A stretch of DNA of 64,000 bases from Bilabrum cf. latius (Eukaryota > Bigyra: Bicosoecida > Bigyra > Bicosoecida), in NCBI GenBank assembly GCA_965178125.1, contig OZ237754.1, forward strand, positions 372,001 through 436,000, written 5' to 3'. The notes beneath the pieces were generated by a model. The model was given only the letters and a program-made list of their open reading frames with translations, had not been told where the DNA came from and did not search any database. Made by a program: the position numbers and the translations under genes. Each line of letters starts with the position of its first letter. The first letter of the stretch is position 1. This document shows positions 10,098 through 21,966 of this stretch, in pieces.

Positions 10098-13000
10098 TCA
10101 GCCGAGATCCAGCCCTAGGCCAGACCCCCCGCCGAGAGAGTCGTCCCCTGCAGCGTGCGCTGCTCCATTCACGCCAAGCACGTCAGCACCGGGCAGGCCC
10201 ACCGCTCCGGGGAGCAGGGCGCTCCTCATCAGCGCGCCTCCCAGCTCCACCATTCGATCTCCGCCGGAACCCGAACTGGCGCCGGCCCCAGTGCCAGCAC
10301 CTTGAACCCCCTGGCCGCCGCCTCCCTCCACTAGCTCCTTGGTGAGGCTGCTCACGCCTAGCAGACCACCGTCCTGCCCCTCGCCCGAATGGCCAAGGAA
10401 ACCACCGCCCATGCCGCCCCACAGGTCAGACCCAGAGAGCCCAGCCGACTGGGCGCCGTGGTATTGTTCCCCAGTGCTTCCCATAGGGGCGCCGTGGTAT
10501 TCTTCCCCAGTGCTCCCCATAGCAGGTTCCTGCAGACCGGACTGCCCCCCGCGCAGCTCCCACCCGCCACTGCCCGCCTCCCCCGACGCAGCCGAGGCAA
10601 GCGGAGACAGGCCTGGCGGTGCCTCCATCCTCCCAGAGGCACGAACCCCCCCCGGTGCGCCAGTGCCGCCCTCTGAACCTGAACCGCCTTGCGATCCTGC
10701 GAGCTGGTGCAAGCCATGCCCCTGGGACCACCCACCCGCAACCGCGCCCGAGCTGGAGTAGCTGCCGGTCGCCAGCACGGACGCAGAGGCCGGAAGGGGT
10801 CCAGCTGTCGAGCCCAGCAGCCAGCTCGGTGCAGGTAATTGCGGCACATGCGGTTGCCCAGAGACAGCGCCAGCCTGCGACTACGGCTGGGGCCCGGCAA
10901 AGCTGTGGACAGCACCGCTCGCAGCACCATGCTGCCTCCCGCCGCCAGCACCATGCACATGTACTGGCTCGGGAGCGGGGGGCACGCCCTTCCTCCCTGT
11001 AGACAACAAGTCCCCAGCGCTCTCGCTCCGCACACCTCCAGCCCCAGCCGCGTGATGCCCCCCCGGCCCTGAGACCAGGCCATGTCCACTGCCTGCATAC
11101 CCGCTGCTCTGGTGTGCCAGGGTGTGCAGGGACTGCACGCTCGTGCTACCAGAGCCACCCACCCCCCTGCCGTGCTGCTGGTACTGCTGCTAATAATACT
11201 GGGGATGGTACTGGGGGTGGTGCGCGTCAAATGACACGCGATGAACGTCGCCGTGCTGGCCACCCGGGCCTGGCTGCGCAAGCTGGTGATAGCTGCCCAC
11301 CGAGTGGATGGGCTGATGGCCGGGAGACTGGGCAGCGGCGGCGCTGAGCGACACCATCGAGGCGGGCCTAGCGGAGATGCCGGGGCCAAAGCTCGGGCTG
11401 CCGTGCACCACCATGCCCTGCATCTGAGCGGCACCATGGCCGTAGCCCATGGCCACAGGCTGAGACTGCTGCCCCATGCCGTCCGTGGACGCTGGTCCGA
11501 TGTAGCTGACGGCGGGAGGTGCAAGCACGAAGGACCCGTGACTGGCCACGGACCCGATTCGCCGCATGCCGCCCCCACCCTGGATCCCAAGCCCGTTGGT
11601 GCCCGTCGAGTCGGCGTCGGCGCCCCCTCTGGAAGTGCCCCTCCTTGACCTGCCCCTGCCCCTGCCGCTGCCGCTGCCGCTCTTCCGAGGTGAGCTCCCA
11701 GGGCTATTGCCCGGTGTGCCCGACATCTGCGGGCTGCCCGTGGACCGCGGCCCGAACTCCCTGTTCCTCCTGCGCTTCCAGGCCTTGCTGGCGTGCTCCA
11801 CGTTCTGCTCGGTCGGCATGGGCCTGGAGGGCAGCTGGTACTGCCCCACGTGCTCGAAGGGGCACTCCGGCCCGGCCCTGCAGCCGGTTCCAGACTCAAC
11901 GAACCAGAAGGGGCACAAAGGACGGTCAGAATCCTCGACCTCTTCTTTGCTGTCGCCCATTGGCTGCTCCCCGTCCTTGCCCTCGAGACCGTAGCCATGA
12001 TCTCGCCCATCGGTAGCGGGGTCAGCTCGTTCCGCAACATGCGCGTTCCCCGCTGTTCCCCGGTCCTGTGAGGCACCCACTCCGAGCGATTCCGAGTACC
12101 GAGCCAGCAGCAGCTGGTCAGAAGTCTCCGGAGTGGTCTGTGCCCTGGGGCGATTCAGTACCCCCGCGGCAGCAGTGCTGCGGGCGACGGCACCACCACT
12201 GGCAGGGTGTCCATCTCTCACACCCTGGCCCTGGCTTGAAGGAGTGAATGGGGCCGCGTCAACGGAGAGGTAAGACTGCCTGCCCCGCGCGAGGCCACTG
12301 CCACTCCCGGTGCCTGTGCCTGCACCGGGGTGGGTTGGGCTTGAGCCGTGGACGGAAGCGGGGGCAGGGGCGGGTGCTCCTGCCAGCGACTGCCTGTGCC
12401 CCGCACCAGATCCAGATCCAGATCCAGATCCAGATCCAGATCCAGGTATAGATCCAGGCCTCGGGGACTGCATGGTGCGACCATCTACTGAGCTTGTGCT
12501 GGCCGTGTCGCGCGCTGGACCGTCTCCATGCGTTGCGGCGTATGCACTGCCCATGTACCGAGCCATCCTCGCCCGGCCCTAGCTCTTCGGCGGCTGGGAC
12601 TGCGATCCAGCTCTGCCGTCGACAGAATAGCCCACGCTGCCCGAGGGTGGACCATGAGCCCTTGCCGTCTCGTGGCCCGCGCTGGGCTACCAGCTAACCC
12701 CAACGGAGCCAGTTCCCCCCTTTGGAGGAGCTGAGTGAGAGTGAGGGTGCTGCTGCTGCTGCTGCTGCAGCCATCCCTTAAACATGTCCCTCAGAGCGTC
12801 GATGTCGGACTGCTGGGTCAAGTGGTAATGGACACACCGCCCGTGCGGGGCTGAGCCTCCCAGGGAACAGTGGCCCGTCCACAGCTGATCCCTGCAGATG
12901 TGGTCGTCCGTGCACTTGGCGCCGTGCTTGCATGTCCCGGAAATGATCATGTTGCGGCAGGGGCTGCGGTGATGAAGGAAACTTGGTGTGAAGGCTAGCA

Positions 13001-14310
13001 CGCTTGCGGGTCGCAACACATACTTGCATTGGGGAATGGGGTCTGAGGCTGACGTGGACAGGACGCGAAACTCACTGGAGATAGCTGCAGCTGCGACCGA
13101 AATGGTTGTTGTTCCGGGCCAGATAGTACCTGCAAACCTTCGTCTTGGCACTCCTGCCCACCCTGCTTGCGAACTTGGAGGCGTGGTCATGACCCGTGCT
13201 GTGCGGCTGGAACGTGCCCATCCCGCCGAAGCCCGCGCCGGCCATTGGCACCCCCATCGGCTGTGCCGGCCCTTGCACGTACTACGGCACCTGCATGGCA
13301 TGCTCTGGCGCAACTGGCACCGCCATCGAGTGTTGCTGCTGCTGCTGTTGCTGCAGCTGCATGATCGGAGCACCCGGGACCCCCGTGTGTGCCATCACGT
13401 AGGCCTGCTGGTACTAGGGGCCGCCGTGGGCCCCTCCCCCCACAGAGGCAGAGGTTCCCGCGGGGGGGTGACTTCCTTGGGCTGCAGGCAGCAGGATGAC
13501 AGTGCCCGGCGGAAGTTGCCCCTGCATGACCGTCACAGGGTGGGTGTGGGAGTGGGCTACCCCCTGCTGCTACCCCCGTTGCTGCCCCTGCTGCTGCCCC
13601 TGCTGCTGCAGCTGGCCGTACTCAGCACGGTCAGCAGACGAGGCAGCAGCAGAGACAGCGACTGGGTCAGAGGCATGTCCCGGCAATCCAACGATCGCAT
13701 GACCAGTATAATCGAGCGAAGTTTGGCCTGATGACGAAGTTGGCACGCGGGCTGCAGAAGCTAGCTGCTGAACGTGGGCGCTAGGACCCGACTAGTCCCA
13801 TGTCTGCGAGGTCTGCGGATCGATCGAGTCGCCACGTCCCCGCTTCAAGCTGCTGGCATCGCTACAGCTGCTGGTGGTGCCAGATGCGCTTCTTTTCTTC
13901 TTGCCGCGCCGTCCTCGTCGTTTTTTCTTCTTCTTTTGTTGCTTAGAATCGCTGTGGGCATCAAGGCTACCGGCCGACGTGGAACCCGTCGCGACACTGG
14001 AAGGGCTCATTGGTCCCGAAAATCCGTCAACTACATGCAAACCATGAACAGCAATTGGGGCGGAGGACCCAATAAACCGAGAACTTGCAGTACCAAACGG
14101 TTGGCCAGGGTTGTCAGTACCGTCACCCGCTCGGCAGCTGGCTTGCTGCTAAACGTGCGACGCCAGCGGCATCCCGTGAGCATCCACCGGATTGTAGTAG
14201 CCACTGCCGTCAGTGGATGCAGTACCCATGTATCCCTATGCACCCATAATTTGACCCTTCTCGGCCGCATTCGTAGCGAAAGGCATTCCGGCACTGGACA
14301 GGTCCACCAT
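10098..14310 (-). CDS. CCCH zinc-finger, Gln-rich putative RNA-binding protein
   Basis: Two exons, 14310-13076 and 12963-10098, separated by a 112-nt GT-AG intron, give 1366 aa ending in TGA. The splice supplies the His that completes a finger (VCRYYL...FGRSCSYL|H). Three clustered CCCH fingers follow around residues 390-460 (CRYYL...CSYLH; CRNMIISGTCKHGAKCTDDH; CRDQLWTGHC...GRCVHYH), and a fourth lies near residue 750 (CPFWFVESGTGCRAGPECPF). Such fingers usually bind AU-rich or other single-stranded RNA in mRNA turnover or translation control. The flanks are low-complexity: a Lys/Arg cluster near residue 130, poly-Q tracts, GSGS repeats and His/Tyr/Gln-rich ends. About ten TAG codons occur, several inside Gln runs (GQQRG-TAG-QQGV). 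The start is the first ATG after an in-frame TGA. Confidence 0.85.
12405..12446 (-). repeat. Hexanucleotide microsatellite (AGATCC)n in coding sequence
   Basis: Seven or so near-perfect AGATCC units encode a Gly-Ser run in the CCCH protein. In-frame length change is expected to be tolerated. Confidence 0.85.
12749..12770 (-). repeat. CAG/CTG run encoding poly-Gln
   Basis: Uninterrupted CTG triplets on the plus strand read as CAG on the coding strand and make a short poly-Q in the CCCH protein. A second Gln run lies at about 13333-13354. Confidence 0.85.
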
Positions 14311-14876
14311 CGAGACACTCGGCGGCCACTACGATCGAAATATTCAAGAAGCCCAGCCCCTGGCAGTACTTGCAAGTCACTCCAGATATTCAGCGGCAGG
14401 GCGGATATATGGCGACGCTCCCAATCGATTGTCAAGAGAATGCTCCCAAGCCAAGGGAATTCAGCAAGCCTCAGTGCACAACAGGCCAATTGCAATCATT
14501 CTACGATACGTATCGCAATTTTTTATCAACTACAATAAATCAAAGCCAAAATTGTACTGAAAATTTGCTTGTTCAGTGTCTGTGTCGTAAAATAGTACAC
14601 GCAAGACGCTTCTTGAGAAAGTGTTGCTGCTCCGATCCGATGACGCGCAGCAAACTGCGCGGCATCGTGCACTGCACCTGCAGCAATCACCCAATTTTTT
14701 AACGATTATCATTATTGCAGCCGCATAGTTTATAGGGCACGATCTATATAATGAAAATATGCAACAAACCAAATTTTTTAACATTAGGAATAGACAGAAT
14801 CGTGAAATTCTCGTTATAAAGGCAGTATCGGTGAAGGTCCAATGAAAGAATCGCATAACTCATCGATAATTCAGTA
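14311..14876. other. Intergenic region, 566 bp
   Basis: AT-richer spacer between the end of the Tudor/AT-hook gene and the start of the CCCH gene. It should hold the CCCH promoter. No coding or RNA feature is recognisable. Confidence 0.5.
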
Positions 14877-17800
14877 TCAATCAAGCAGGGAGGCCGTGCC
14901 CAGCGTCCACTTTTGCTTCAATACTTCATCGTCCGAATCATCCGGATTGGGCCCATTCGGTGCGCCACGGATTCCAACAACTGCAGAACTCGAGGAGGAA
15001 CCGCTCGATCTTGTTGAATCAGCCCCTTCAGAATCACTTAGGATGCTGGAGTTACTGGATAAGACCTCGCGATCGGTGCGCCCAGGAATCTGAGACGTAG
15101 TGCCCCGGTTGCGACCGTGGTCGGCCCCTTGGCTACCTCTGCGTCCGCTCCCACGACCACGCCCACGCCCACGCCCACGCCCACGCCCACGCCCACGCCC
15201 ACGCCCACGACCACGACCACGACCGCGCCCTCTGCCCCACCCAGCAGAGTCATCTGTTGTCGTCTGGAAGCGAGAGCCAAGCTGTGTTTCAACGGCCAGC
15301 GAATCGCTTTCTGAGCCACCACCCGAGTACTCACCGTCTGAAGAGTCCTCAGACTCCGAACTAGAAGTGCTGACCTGGTTGATGAGGGCAAGTGCTGCGC
15401 GCGCCCCATCCCGTTCTTTGGTGGAACTTGAAGGTTGTCGGATATTATTGTGGGCTCGCCCAGGTGGTAGCTTGGACGCACCAAGGCCTGCACGGGGCAC
15501 ACCCACGTTCTCATCGTCAGAACTGCTCGATGACAGGTTACTACCTGCTGCTGCCCATGCATGTTTCCTTCCAAGCCTACCTTTCGAACTAGCTGCCGGA
15601 ACGAGACCATTTTCGCTTCCCGAATTGCGCTCGAACAGCGAGCCAATGCCCAGTTGCTTTGCGCGCTTGGACAGAGTCAGCCGGCCCAGCGTACCAGTCT
15701 CTGAGGCATTAGCGGAGCTTTGAGCACCCAATCCTGCGCTTTGTGGTTCATCCCGTCTGTCCAGATTAGCCTCTGGTCCAACATCGCGTGCCTGTCCCAG
15801 CGGGTCGACTGAAGCAGAATCATCAGAGTCGTCCAACTGCAACGAGTCCAATGGGCTTAGTGCATGCTGAATGGCATGCTGAGACGAGCCGCTGGCGTAC
15901 AAGTCATTGCTATCGTCCGATGAGTCTGACACATGAAAGACTTGACCTTGGACTGCTTGCCTAGCTTTGATCACGCCAGTTCCACTACCAAGTGGGTGGC
16001 CCCTCCGGCGGCCTCGGCTAGTGCCTGTGCCACGACCCAAGCTGCTCCCCCGGCCGGTTCCTCTTGGCCTGCCACGCTTCCTGCCACGGCCTCGTCCACG
16101 CCCACGCCCACGCCCCTACCCACGACCATCATCCGGGCTGGGTCGAGTTGCCGATATCACAGCATTTCGACGTCTCATGCGCTGCTCACGCAGCATCTGT
16201 TGCTCCCTTGCCTGAGCTTCAGCAGCACCAGACAATGCGCTGGAACTTAATCTATGTGAGGGCCCCTCTGACATCTCGTCGACAACGTCACTGTCAATGA
16301 TGACATCGTTCATCATGCCAACGTGGTTCTTGGTTGCCAAGGTCTGGCCTTTAGACACAGATATTGCTGCCAAATAGGCCCGAACCCGTCCTGGGAAGTT
16401 GAGTCCTCGACTGCACCCGCGAAACACGCCGTGACTTCTAATGGTTTCTACATCGGCAGCTGCTGCAGCCTCCGAGGCAGTTGCACACGGTGAAAGTGCA
16501 AACACATGGGATCCCAGCACAACCGTAGGCACCCAAGCCCCAGCCACAAATCGCACATTCTTCAAGACGGCCCATATGGCTGCACGAGGACGCAAAGTGC
16601 AAGCGATCAAATCGGACAGAAGGTCCGCAGGCCTCTGCAACCCAACAGCTGCCGCAGTATGCTCTCCGGCAACTGTACAGAATGGCGAATCCCCAGCTAT
16701 GCCGTCGCCATGGGCCGCCTCTGTAGCGCCCACGAGTATGTTGAGACTACTGACAGCTGCTGAGCCCTCAAGCGACCCGTCACTATCATCCATGTCGTCG
16801 TCGGGTGATGTTGGTAGCGAAGCAGATCGCCTCTAGGGCGTCGCTGCAAGCCGAGGACTCAACATGCTAGTACTGCCTCCAGCAACGAGTCCCCGAGCTG
16901 TAGCAGAAACGGACTGCTTGCGCCTGGGAGAACTTGCGTAAGTCTTCACGCTGCTACTACGCTGAATGGCCGCCTCGGCGAACGATGGGGTTGCTGTAGA
17001 CGCAGCTGTTGCTTGAGCCTCGGGAGCATCGCTCGGCCCATGAACCATTGCGACTACATCAAAGGGGTCTCGTGGATCCATCTATCTGCTATCCATAAGC
17101 TTCCAAGAAGGCTCTCCAACCACAATACCGTTGACTCGCACTGGTTCTCTGCTGTAGGTCTCTGAAGTTAGCGCGCTGAGAGTCTCGTCCCCCGCATGAG
17201 ACAGGCCACCGCCATCAAGGTGCACCTTGTTAACGTGATACGTGCGAGTCGCAACCTTTCGGGGGTGCTTTGGTGGTCGACCGATGCGTTTCTTGGGTGC
17301 TTTCCACTCTGAAAACACGGCGTCTTGACGAAGCGGCTCGTGGAGGCCCCACATAGCTCGGGAACTCCACGGATCCACAAATGCACTAGCGGATTCACGC
17401 AGTGCCCCATTATCTTTGCTTCGAAGAATCATCGCCTGGAGCTGAGCACCCAGTTGCATAACGCTAGCTTGACGCGGGCCTGCACTATACCCACCCGGAG
17501 GGAGCTGCAGTGGAAGCGTGGACGTCCTGGCGGTAGCAGAAGCAGACTAGTGTGCTGGTAGATGACTATGATCCCCAACAACACTGCCCCCCTTGCTCGT
17601 ATCTGGCTGCTGCAGACTTGCTTGCATGACAGCCTGCAGCTCAGCCTCAGACGAGGCGTACATCGAGCTAGCCAGCACCGCCTCAGCCACTCCTCTGCGG
17701 CGCTTATGTCTACGAAGACTTGGTCGTCCTTGGCGAGATTGCTCCTCAGAAGTATGTACACGTTGAGACAGACGTCTTGGAACGCCCTCTGAGTCTGAGT

Positions 17801-18794
17801 CGTGAACAGACCAAATTCCAAGTGACCCTGTTGAGCTCGAGTCGCTGTCGTGCAGTTCAAGTACGGCATCGTCCGCTACCGACATGGGCTCCTGCTCACG
17901 TCCAAAATTTGGCAGGGCTGTACTTTTGCGCAAAGAATCGTCAGACTTCTCGATGAATTTAGCGGAATCTCGAAGTTGAGCGGACGAGAACGAAGCCGCA
18001 CCGCGGATCGCAGCTGCGTCGTCAGAATGCAGCAAACCTAGCCGTAGACCACGCGACTAGACCTCCACAGCGCCCTAATGCGAATTTTGGGCGCTACTCA
18101 CACCACTGGCTGCTACAGCAAGTGGAATTGGGAAACCCTAGTTAGACCTGGCAGCCCAGTACTGCTCACTCGCCCCAGTTCCGTACAAAATTGGCTGCTC
18201 AAGGCTGAAGGCACCACCAGGGAACTCAGCTGGAGCCGAAAGTTTCTCATGAGGTACAAGTTGAGGCCGAAACCTTGCCTGCGAATCGAATGCTTTGTTG
18301 AAGCTCGAACTCGAGCCTGCGGTCCTATTTGTAATGTCGATTCGAGACAAAGCCCAGCTATTACTGCCTTTCGGAGACGTATCGCCGTGCTAAACACCTC
18401 CAACTCTACCATCGAAATGTCTTGTTTTAGCTGAACAAGGTTGAAACACGCCAACAGCGCTTAAACCAGACTGGGCACGATCCCCGACGTCAATTCGAAT
18501 ATCTGCTCCACAGCCATCTGCCTGCAAACCGAGTGATACTAGGCTACCTGCCGCCTAAGACGCCTTGTTAATGCACTGTGAACAGCTTTCCGACTGAATC
18601 GGTGTCAAGTCACCCTCAGAGGCGACGTGAAAGTGGGCTTCCCCTGTACGAGGATTGTACGCATCAATAATCACCCTCCCAACGACGTTCCCAATCGAAT
18701 CTTTTAGAAAAAGTCTCATGTTGAGCATATCATTAATAGTTATAGTAAAGTCTGGGAATTTACGTTTATTGGAGGCCCATTCGGGGCGGCACAA
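14877..18794 (-). CDS. Putative chromatin protein: Tudor-like N-terminus, AT-hook, RG repeats
   Basis: One open frame of 1306 codons ends in TGA at 14877 and crosses nine TAGs (18555, 18390, 18138, 18075, 18057, 17547, 17082, 16833, 16116). Near the N-terminus, GNVVGRVIIDAYNPRTGEAH has the strand pattern of Tudor/chromo-barrel modules, which read histone or Arg-methyl marks. An AT-hook-like RIGRPPKHPRK at about 17275 suggests DNA minor-groove binding. A compact region (16.3-16.7 kb, AVLKNVRFVAGAWVPTVVLG) is unassigned. Acidic Ser/Asp patches alternate with an (RG)n tract at 15.15-15.23 kb. A nuclear role is inferred. The true start is uncertain: the frame runs 5' to a TAA at 18810-18812 without ATG, so either the ATG at 18728 is used or an upstream exon exists. 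Confidence 0.72.
15151..15230 (-). repeat. Short tandem repeat encoding (Arg-Gly)n
   Basis: CCCACG-type hexamers repeat about a dozen times and encode GRGRGR on the minus strand, an RGG-like tract that in other proteins binds nucleic acid or is Arg-methylated. A shorter copy lies at about 16090-16120. Confidence 0.85.
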
Positions 18795-19880
18795 TGATGT
18801 GTACGCTTTTTACGGCTCAAATAATTGAAACAGGTTTTTCAGTGATAAATTAATCAAAACTATATTTCAATTGTCGAATCGTGGTTACAACCAGCTTGCG
18901 AACAGGGAGCGTGCTCAACCGCCGGCGAGCCATTCGCTCCGGGCTCACAAGCCAAGCAGCCGTCAACGAAAGCTGTTTGCTGTCCGTTCAAATACCCTGA
19001 GACTAGTGTAGCCAACTGTGTGGGGGGAAATAAAAGCGGTCAAAGCACACACAAAAGGCAACCTCTAGTATCTTCGCTTTCAATCGCAGTACTTGCGTGT
19101 CTGTGCGGAGGGTTATGGGCCACTAAATTATGGCTCGGATCAAGCTCTAGTCAAAGCCTCCTCCTACACATTACGTGGAACGCGACATTTCTCGAAAAAT
19201 TTCAAACAATATAAACTCAACAACTCACCAAAAGTGCACATTACTAAATAACTGGTTCGGAACCAGTGGTTCCTACTGCGTTTCCGGATTGCCCTGCTTC
19301 CACGGACCCTTACCGTTCGTGAGATAGTTGCGAGGTAGCTACTTTTTTTTTGTGGCAGGCACACGCGGTGGCAGGTCCCACACAGGCTGCATGCAAGCGC
19401 GCTGGAATGCAATGACTTTTTATCTTTTTGTACGCGAGATCTTGTACTTGTCTTGACCGCCAAATATCTACACTTTTTAATTTTAAGGTTGATTTGTAAT
19501 TTTTAAAACGATCAAAAAGAGCAGCGATGACAAAATAAAAAGCAGATTTTACCAAAGCAAGTCTTGAAATAACTTATCAATGTCGTCGCCAAGCAGGCCT
19601 GTACACTTTATAAAGTAGGATATAAATGGCTCTGAAAACAGCGTATAAGTTGCATTTAGAAACTTATTCTCCAGGCTAGCCTGGAGGTTTTGTGAGTAAA
19701 TAATAGCAGATATATAATAATTGTTTATATTTGAAATTGAATGTCGCGGTGTCTGTCCCGCAATATGGCGTGGGAGTCTCGAGAGTGGCCTCGACGTAGG
19801 TATCTACAGCTCAAGTGGAAGAGACGGTTTCACGGAATGGGAACGCCCATCGTGATGAAAGAAGCAATACATCATTACAG
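18795..19880. other. AT-rich intergenic region without a supported gene
   Basis: Long A/T runs and only short chance frames. It may hold the promoter or a 5' exon of the Tudor/AT-hook gene. An 18-bp perfect palindrome (separate entry) is the only clear structure. No tRNA found by eye. Confidence 0.45.
19669..19686. repeat. Perfect 18-bp palindrome
   Basis: CTCCAGGCTAGCCTGGAG equals its own reverse complement and stands in AT-rich DNA. It could be a protein-binding site or the tip of an old hairpin element; nothing nearby decides. Confidence 0.75.
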
Positions 19881-20783
19881 ACACTACATATGAGTGCGTG
19901 CTGAAGGCCAATGAGCAGCTGCAGCTTGCAATTCTCACCGTAGCCTACTATGGTGAGAGCTCCACCCAGGCGAAGGCTGCCTTCAAGGCCATGTACAGCA
20001 GCATGATGAAGGCCACAGTTACACACTCAGGCAGTGATGGTGAGAATGGGTGCAAGGGGGCTGCTGAGGGCAGCGACTCCGGCGGTCGCCAGTCATGAAG
20101 CATGTCCCTCGAGTCGGGCCTCGACACGCTGTCCACCATGACTGGATCTGCTCCTCAAGGTAACCCGGTACGAGCCTTAGAAAGTGGCAGTGTGCCTCTA
20201 GGCAGTGCTTGCCACTTTCAAGCTTGGGAGCAAGCGGGCCGGCCGAAAACCTACACATGTTTCGACCTCGGACTTGCTGATTGGCAGCTGTCTACAGATT
20301 CCGGAGACGATGACGAAGACGCCGCAGCGGGGTTCAAGAAGAGCAGCGATGGCGATGAGGATGCCGACCCGGGCAAGGGTAGGGCCGAACCACCACCAGA
20401 AGATGACAGCCTGAGTGGGGAGCGACTGGTTGACGGAGGCATTCCGAAGGCGTGATGCAGAGGTGGTTTATCTCGCGCCAGAGCTGGTTGAGGTGCGTCT
20501 ACAGGATGGAACGATGGTGATGCCAACAAGTCGCGCTTAGTTCCTTGAGCTCCACGCCCGGAATGGGACGTGGGAAGACACGATCCACATCGTTGCGCTC
20601 GCCGCGGTAAAGGAGTACAAGAAGGTTCAATTGTTCAGAGACGTATAGACTCTATGCTGGCTTTAAGGTGGTCGGCGTCGAGTACAATGGAGGCACTGCA
20701 CGTTTCTTGGGCGCACTTACAGAGTATGTGCAATGGCACGTCCCATGCGAGATTAACCGGAACTAAGGGTTGACGGTGATCAT
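19881..20783 (+). pseudogene. Broken protein-coding remnant, family uncertain
   Basis: A frame from about 19881 (LKANEQLQLAILTVAYYGES) stops at a TGA at 20096. It is followed in the same frame by an acidic 117-aa segment (20102-20455, DSGDDDEDAAAGFKKS), then by a frame-shifted segment (20454 on, EVVYLAPELVEVRLQDG, ELHARNGTWEDTIHIVALAA) and another shift (VVGVEYNGGTARFLGALTEY). The GTWEDTIHIVALA piece faintly recalls an OTU-type peptidase core, but the match is too weak to name. At least two frameshifts and one TGA make it a likely dead gene or an old mobile-element ORF. It abuts the inverted-repeat element on its right, which may have broken it. Confidence 0.35.
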
Positions 20784-21552
20784 CAGGGTGTGTCCACCAA
20801 CCTACCCCACCCCACTTTTACCCCTCAAAGCTTCCAGTCAAGGCGATACTCGTCACACAAAACCCTTTCAGTCTAGCTACGGAACCGCTTGACTGGAAGG
20901 GTGGCGCCGCGAAAATCGATGTAGGTCCATGCCAGTCTAGCTCCAACGGTCAGCAAGCACCCCGGCGCAGAGCTCGTGATTTCAGGCACATAACATTCAT
21001 ACATTAAGAATCAGTTCCCACAATTATATTAAATATACAATTAAGTGTGATATATGGAAGTGGTCGACTGCAACCTCATTCGCATAGGTTGCGCACTCCC
21101 ATCCTCTGGGAGCACCTCGCCGAGGTCAGGTGGGCGGGGGTGATTCGCCGCTCAGCTCTAGTGGAAGCACACACCAGGCAGGCTGATGTGCTCAGACGCA
21201 ATATTATACAATAATACATAAATTCTGCCTTTTATTGTAGAATTTCAATGATGCTATCGGCTAGAATTTTGGAACATTGGCCGACACGGCAAGGCTCAAT
21301 CACTTGCGCCAGCGACCCTCACCGTCGCCTGTGCGCAGGTAATTCGCTTTGATTTGATAAAGTGCCTCTTTTCTTCGGGCAAATCGATGAAAATCCACAC
21401 TATTTGCCGCGTACGACCACATCTGCCTAGACTGGAAGGCTTGAGGAAATCTTGATTAGTCTACCGACTAACCTACTCCAGTTGCGTGCACTACGCCGTA
21501 GACTGGTTGGTTTGAAGATTATAGGGGGGGTAGGTTGGTGGACACTCCCTGA
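20783..21552. mobile_element. Non-autonomous DNA transposon (MITE-like) with ~26-bp terminal inverted repeats
   Basis: The left end TCAGGGTGTGTCCACCAACC matches the reverse complement of the right end (TCAGGGAGTGTCCACCAACC) with one mismatch, and the match runs on through CTACCCC. The ~770-bp interior has no ORF. Subterminal inverted motifs (CTTCCAGTCAAG at about 20833 with CTTGACTGGAAG at about 20888, and a related copy near the right end) are typical of such elements. A CAGGG start is common in hAT-type elements, but no 8-bp target duplication is visible, so the superfamily stays open. Confidence 0.7.
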
Positions 21553-21966
21553 GGTCAAGGTTGCGTGCTATAGGACTTTTGCCAGGCGCCACTAGGTCGG
21601 CCGCCTCAGCGGCCAAAGTGCAAATATTTTTGCGATTGAGAGCTGGAATACAGGTGGACAAATACTTTGGTGTACATAGAACAATGTTTTAGTCACTGTA
21701 GAGCTAGGGAACACTGTCCAAAGATATAAGTGTCCGCAGAGGACAAAAACAGCACATAGGATGCCTTTATAAGTTTCTGCTTAAATGGTCAAGCTCGATT
21801 TTGACCACATAAGGTGTACAGGCCTGTCATCAAGACATTGGGATTGAGGTCTGTGAAGTGCTGTCTCGAAACTCCGAATCCGGATTAAATTAATAATTAA
21901 ATTGCACATTTTAATCCAATTTCGTGCTCGGTTCGAATTAAATTTTCTGGGTTAGTTTCAACCAGC
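21553..21966. other. Spacer upstream of the transposase gene
   Basis: AT-rich, 414 bp, no gene. At 21862 it has TGTCTCGAAAC, which recurs in reverse at 27752-27762 and may be a transposon end. Confidence 0.4.

Noticed and set aside
10358-12076. 572-codon minus-strand frame overlapping the CCCH gene
   Set aside because: Arg/Pro/Ser-rich shadow frame; the zinc fingers and poly-Q lie in the other frame, which runs on as one gene.
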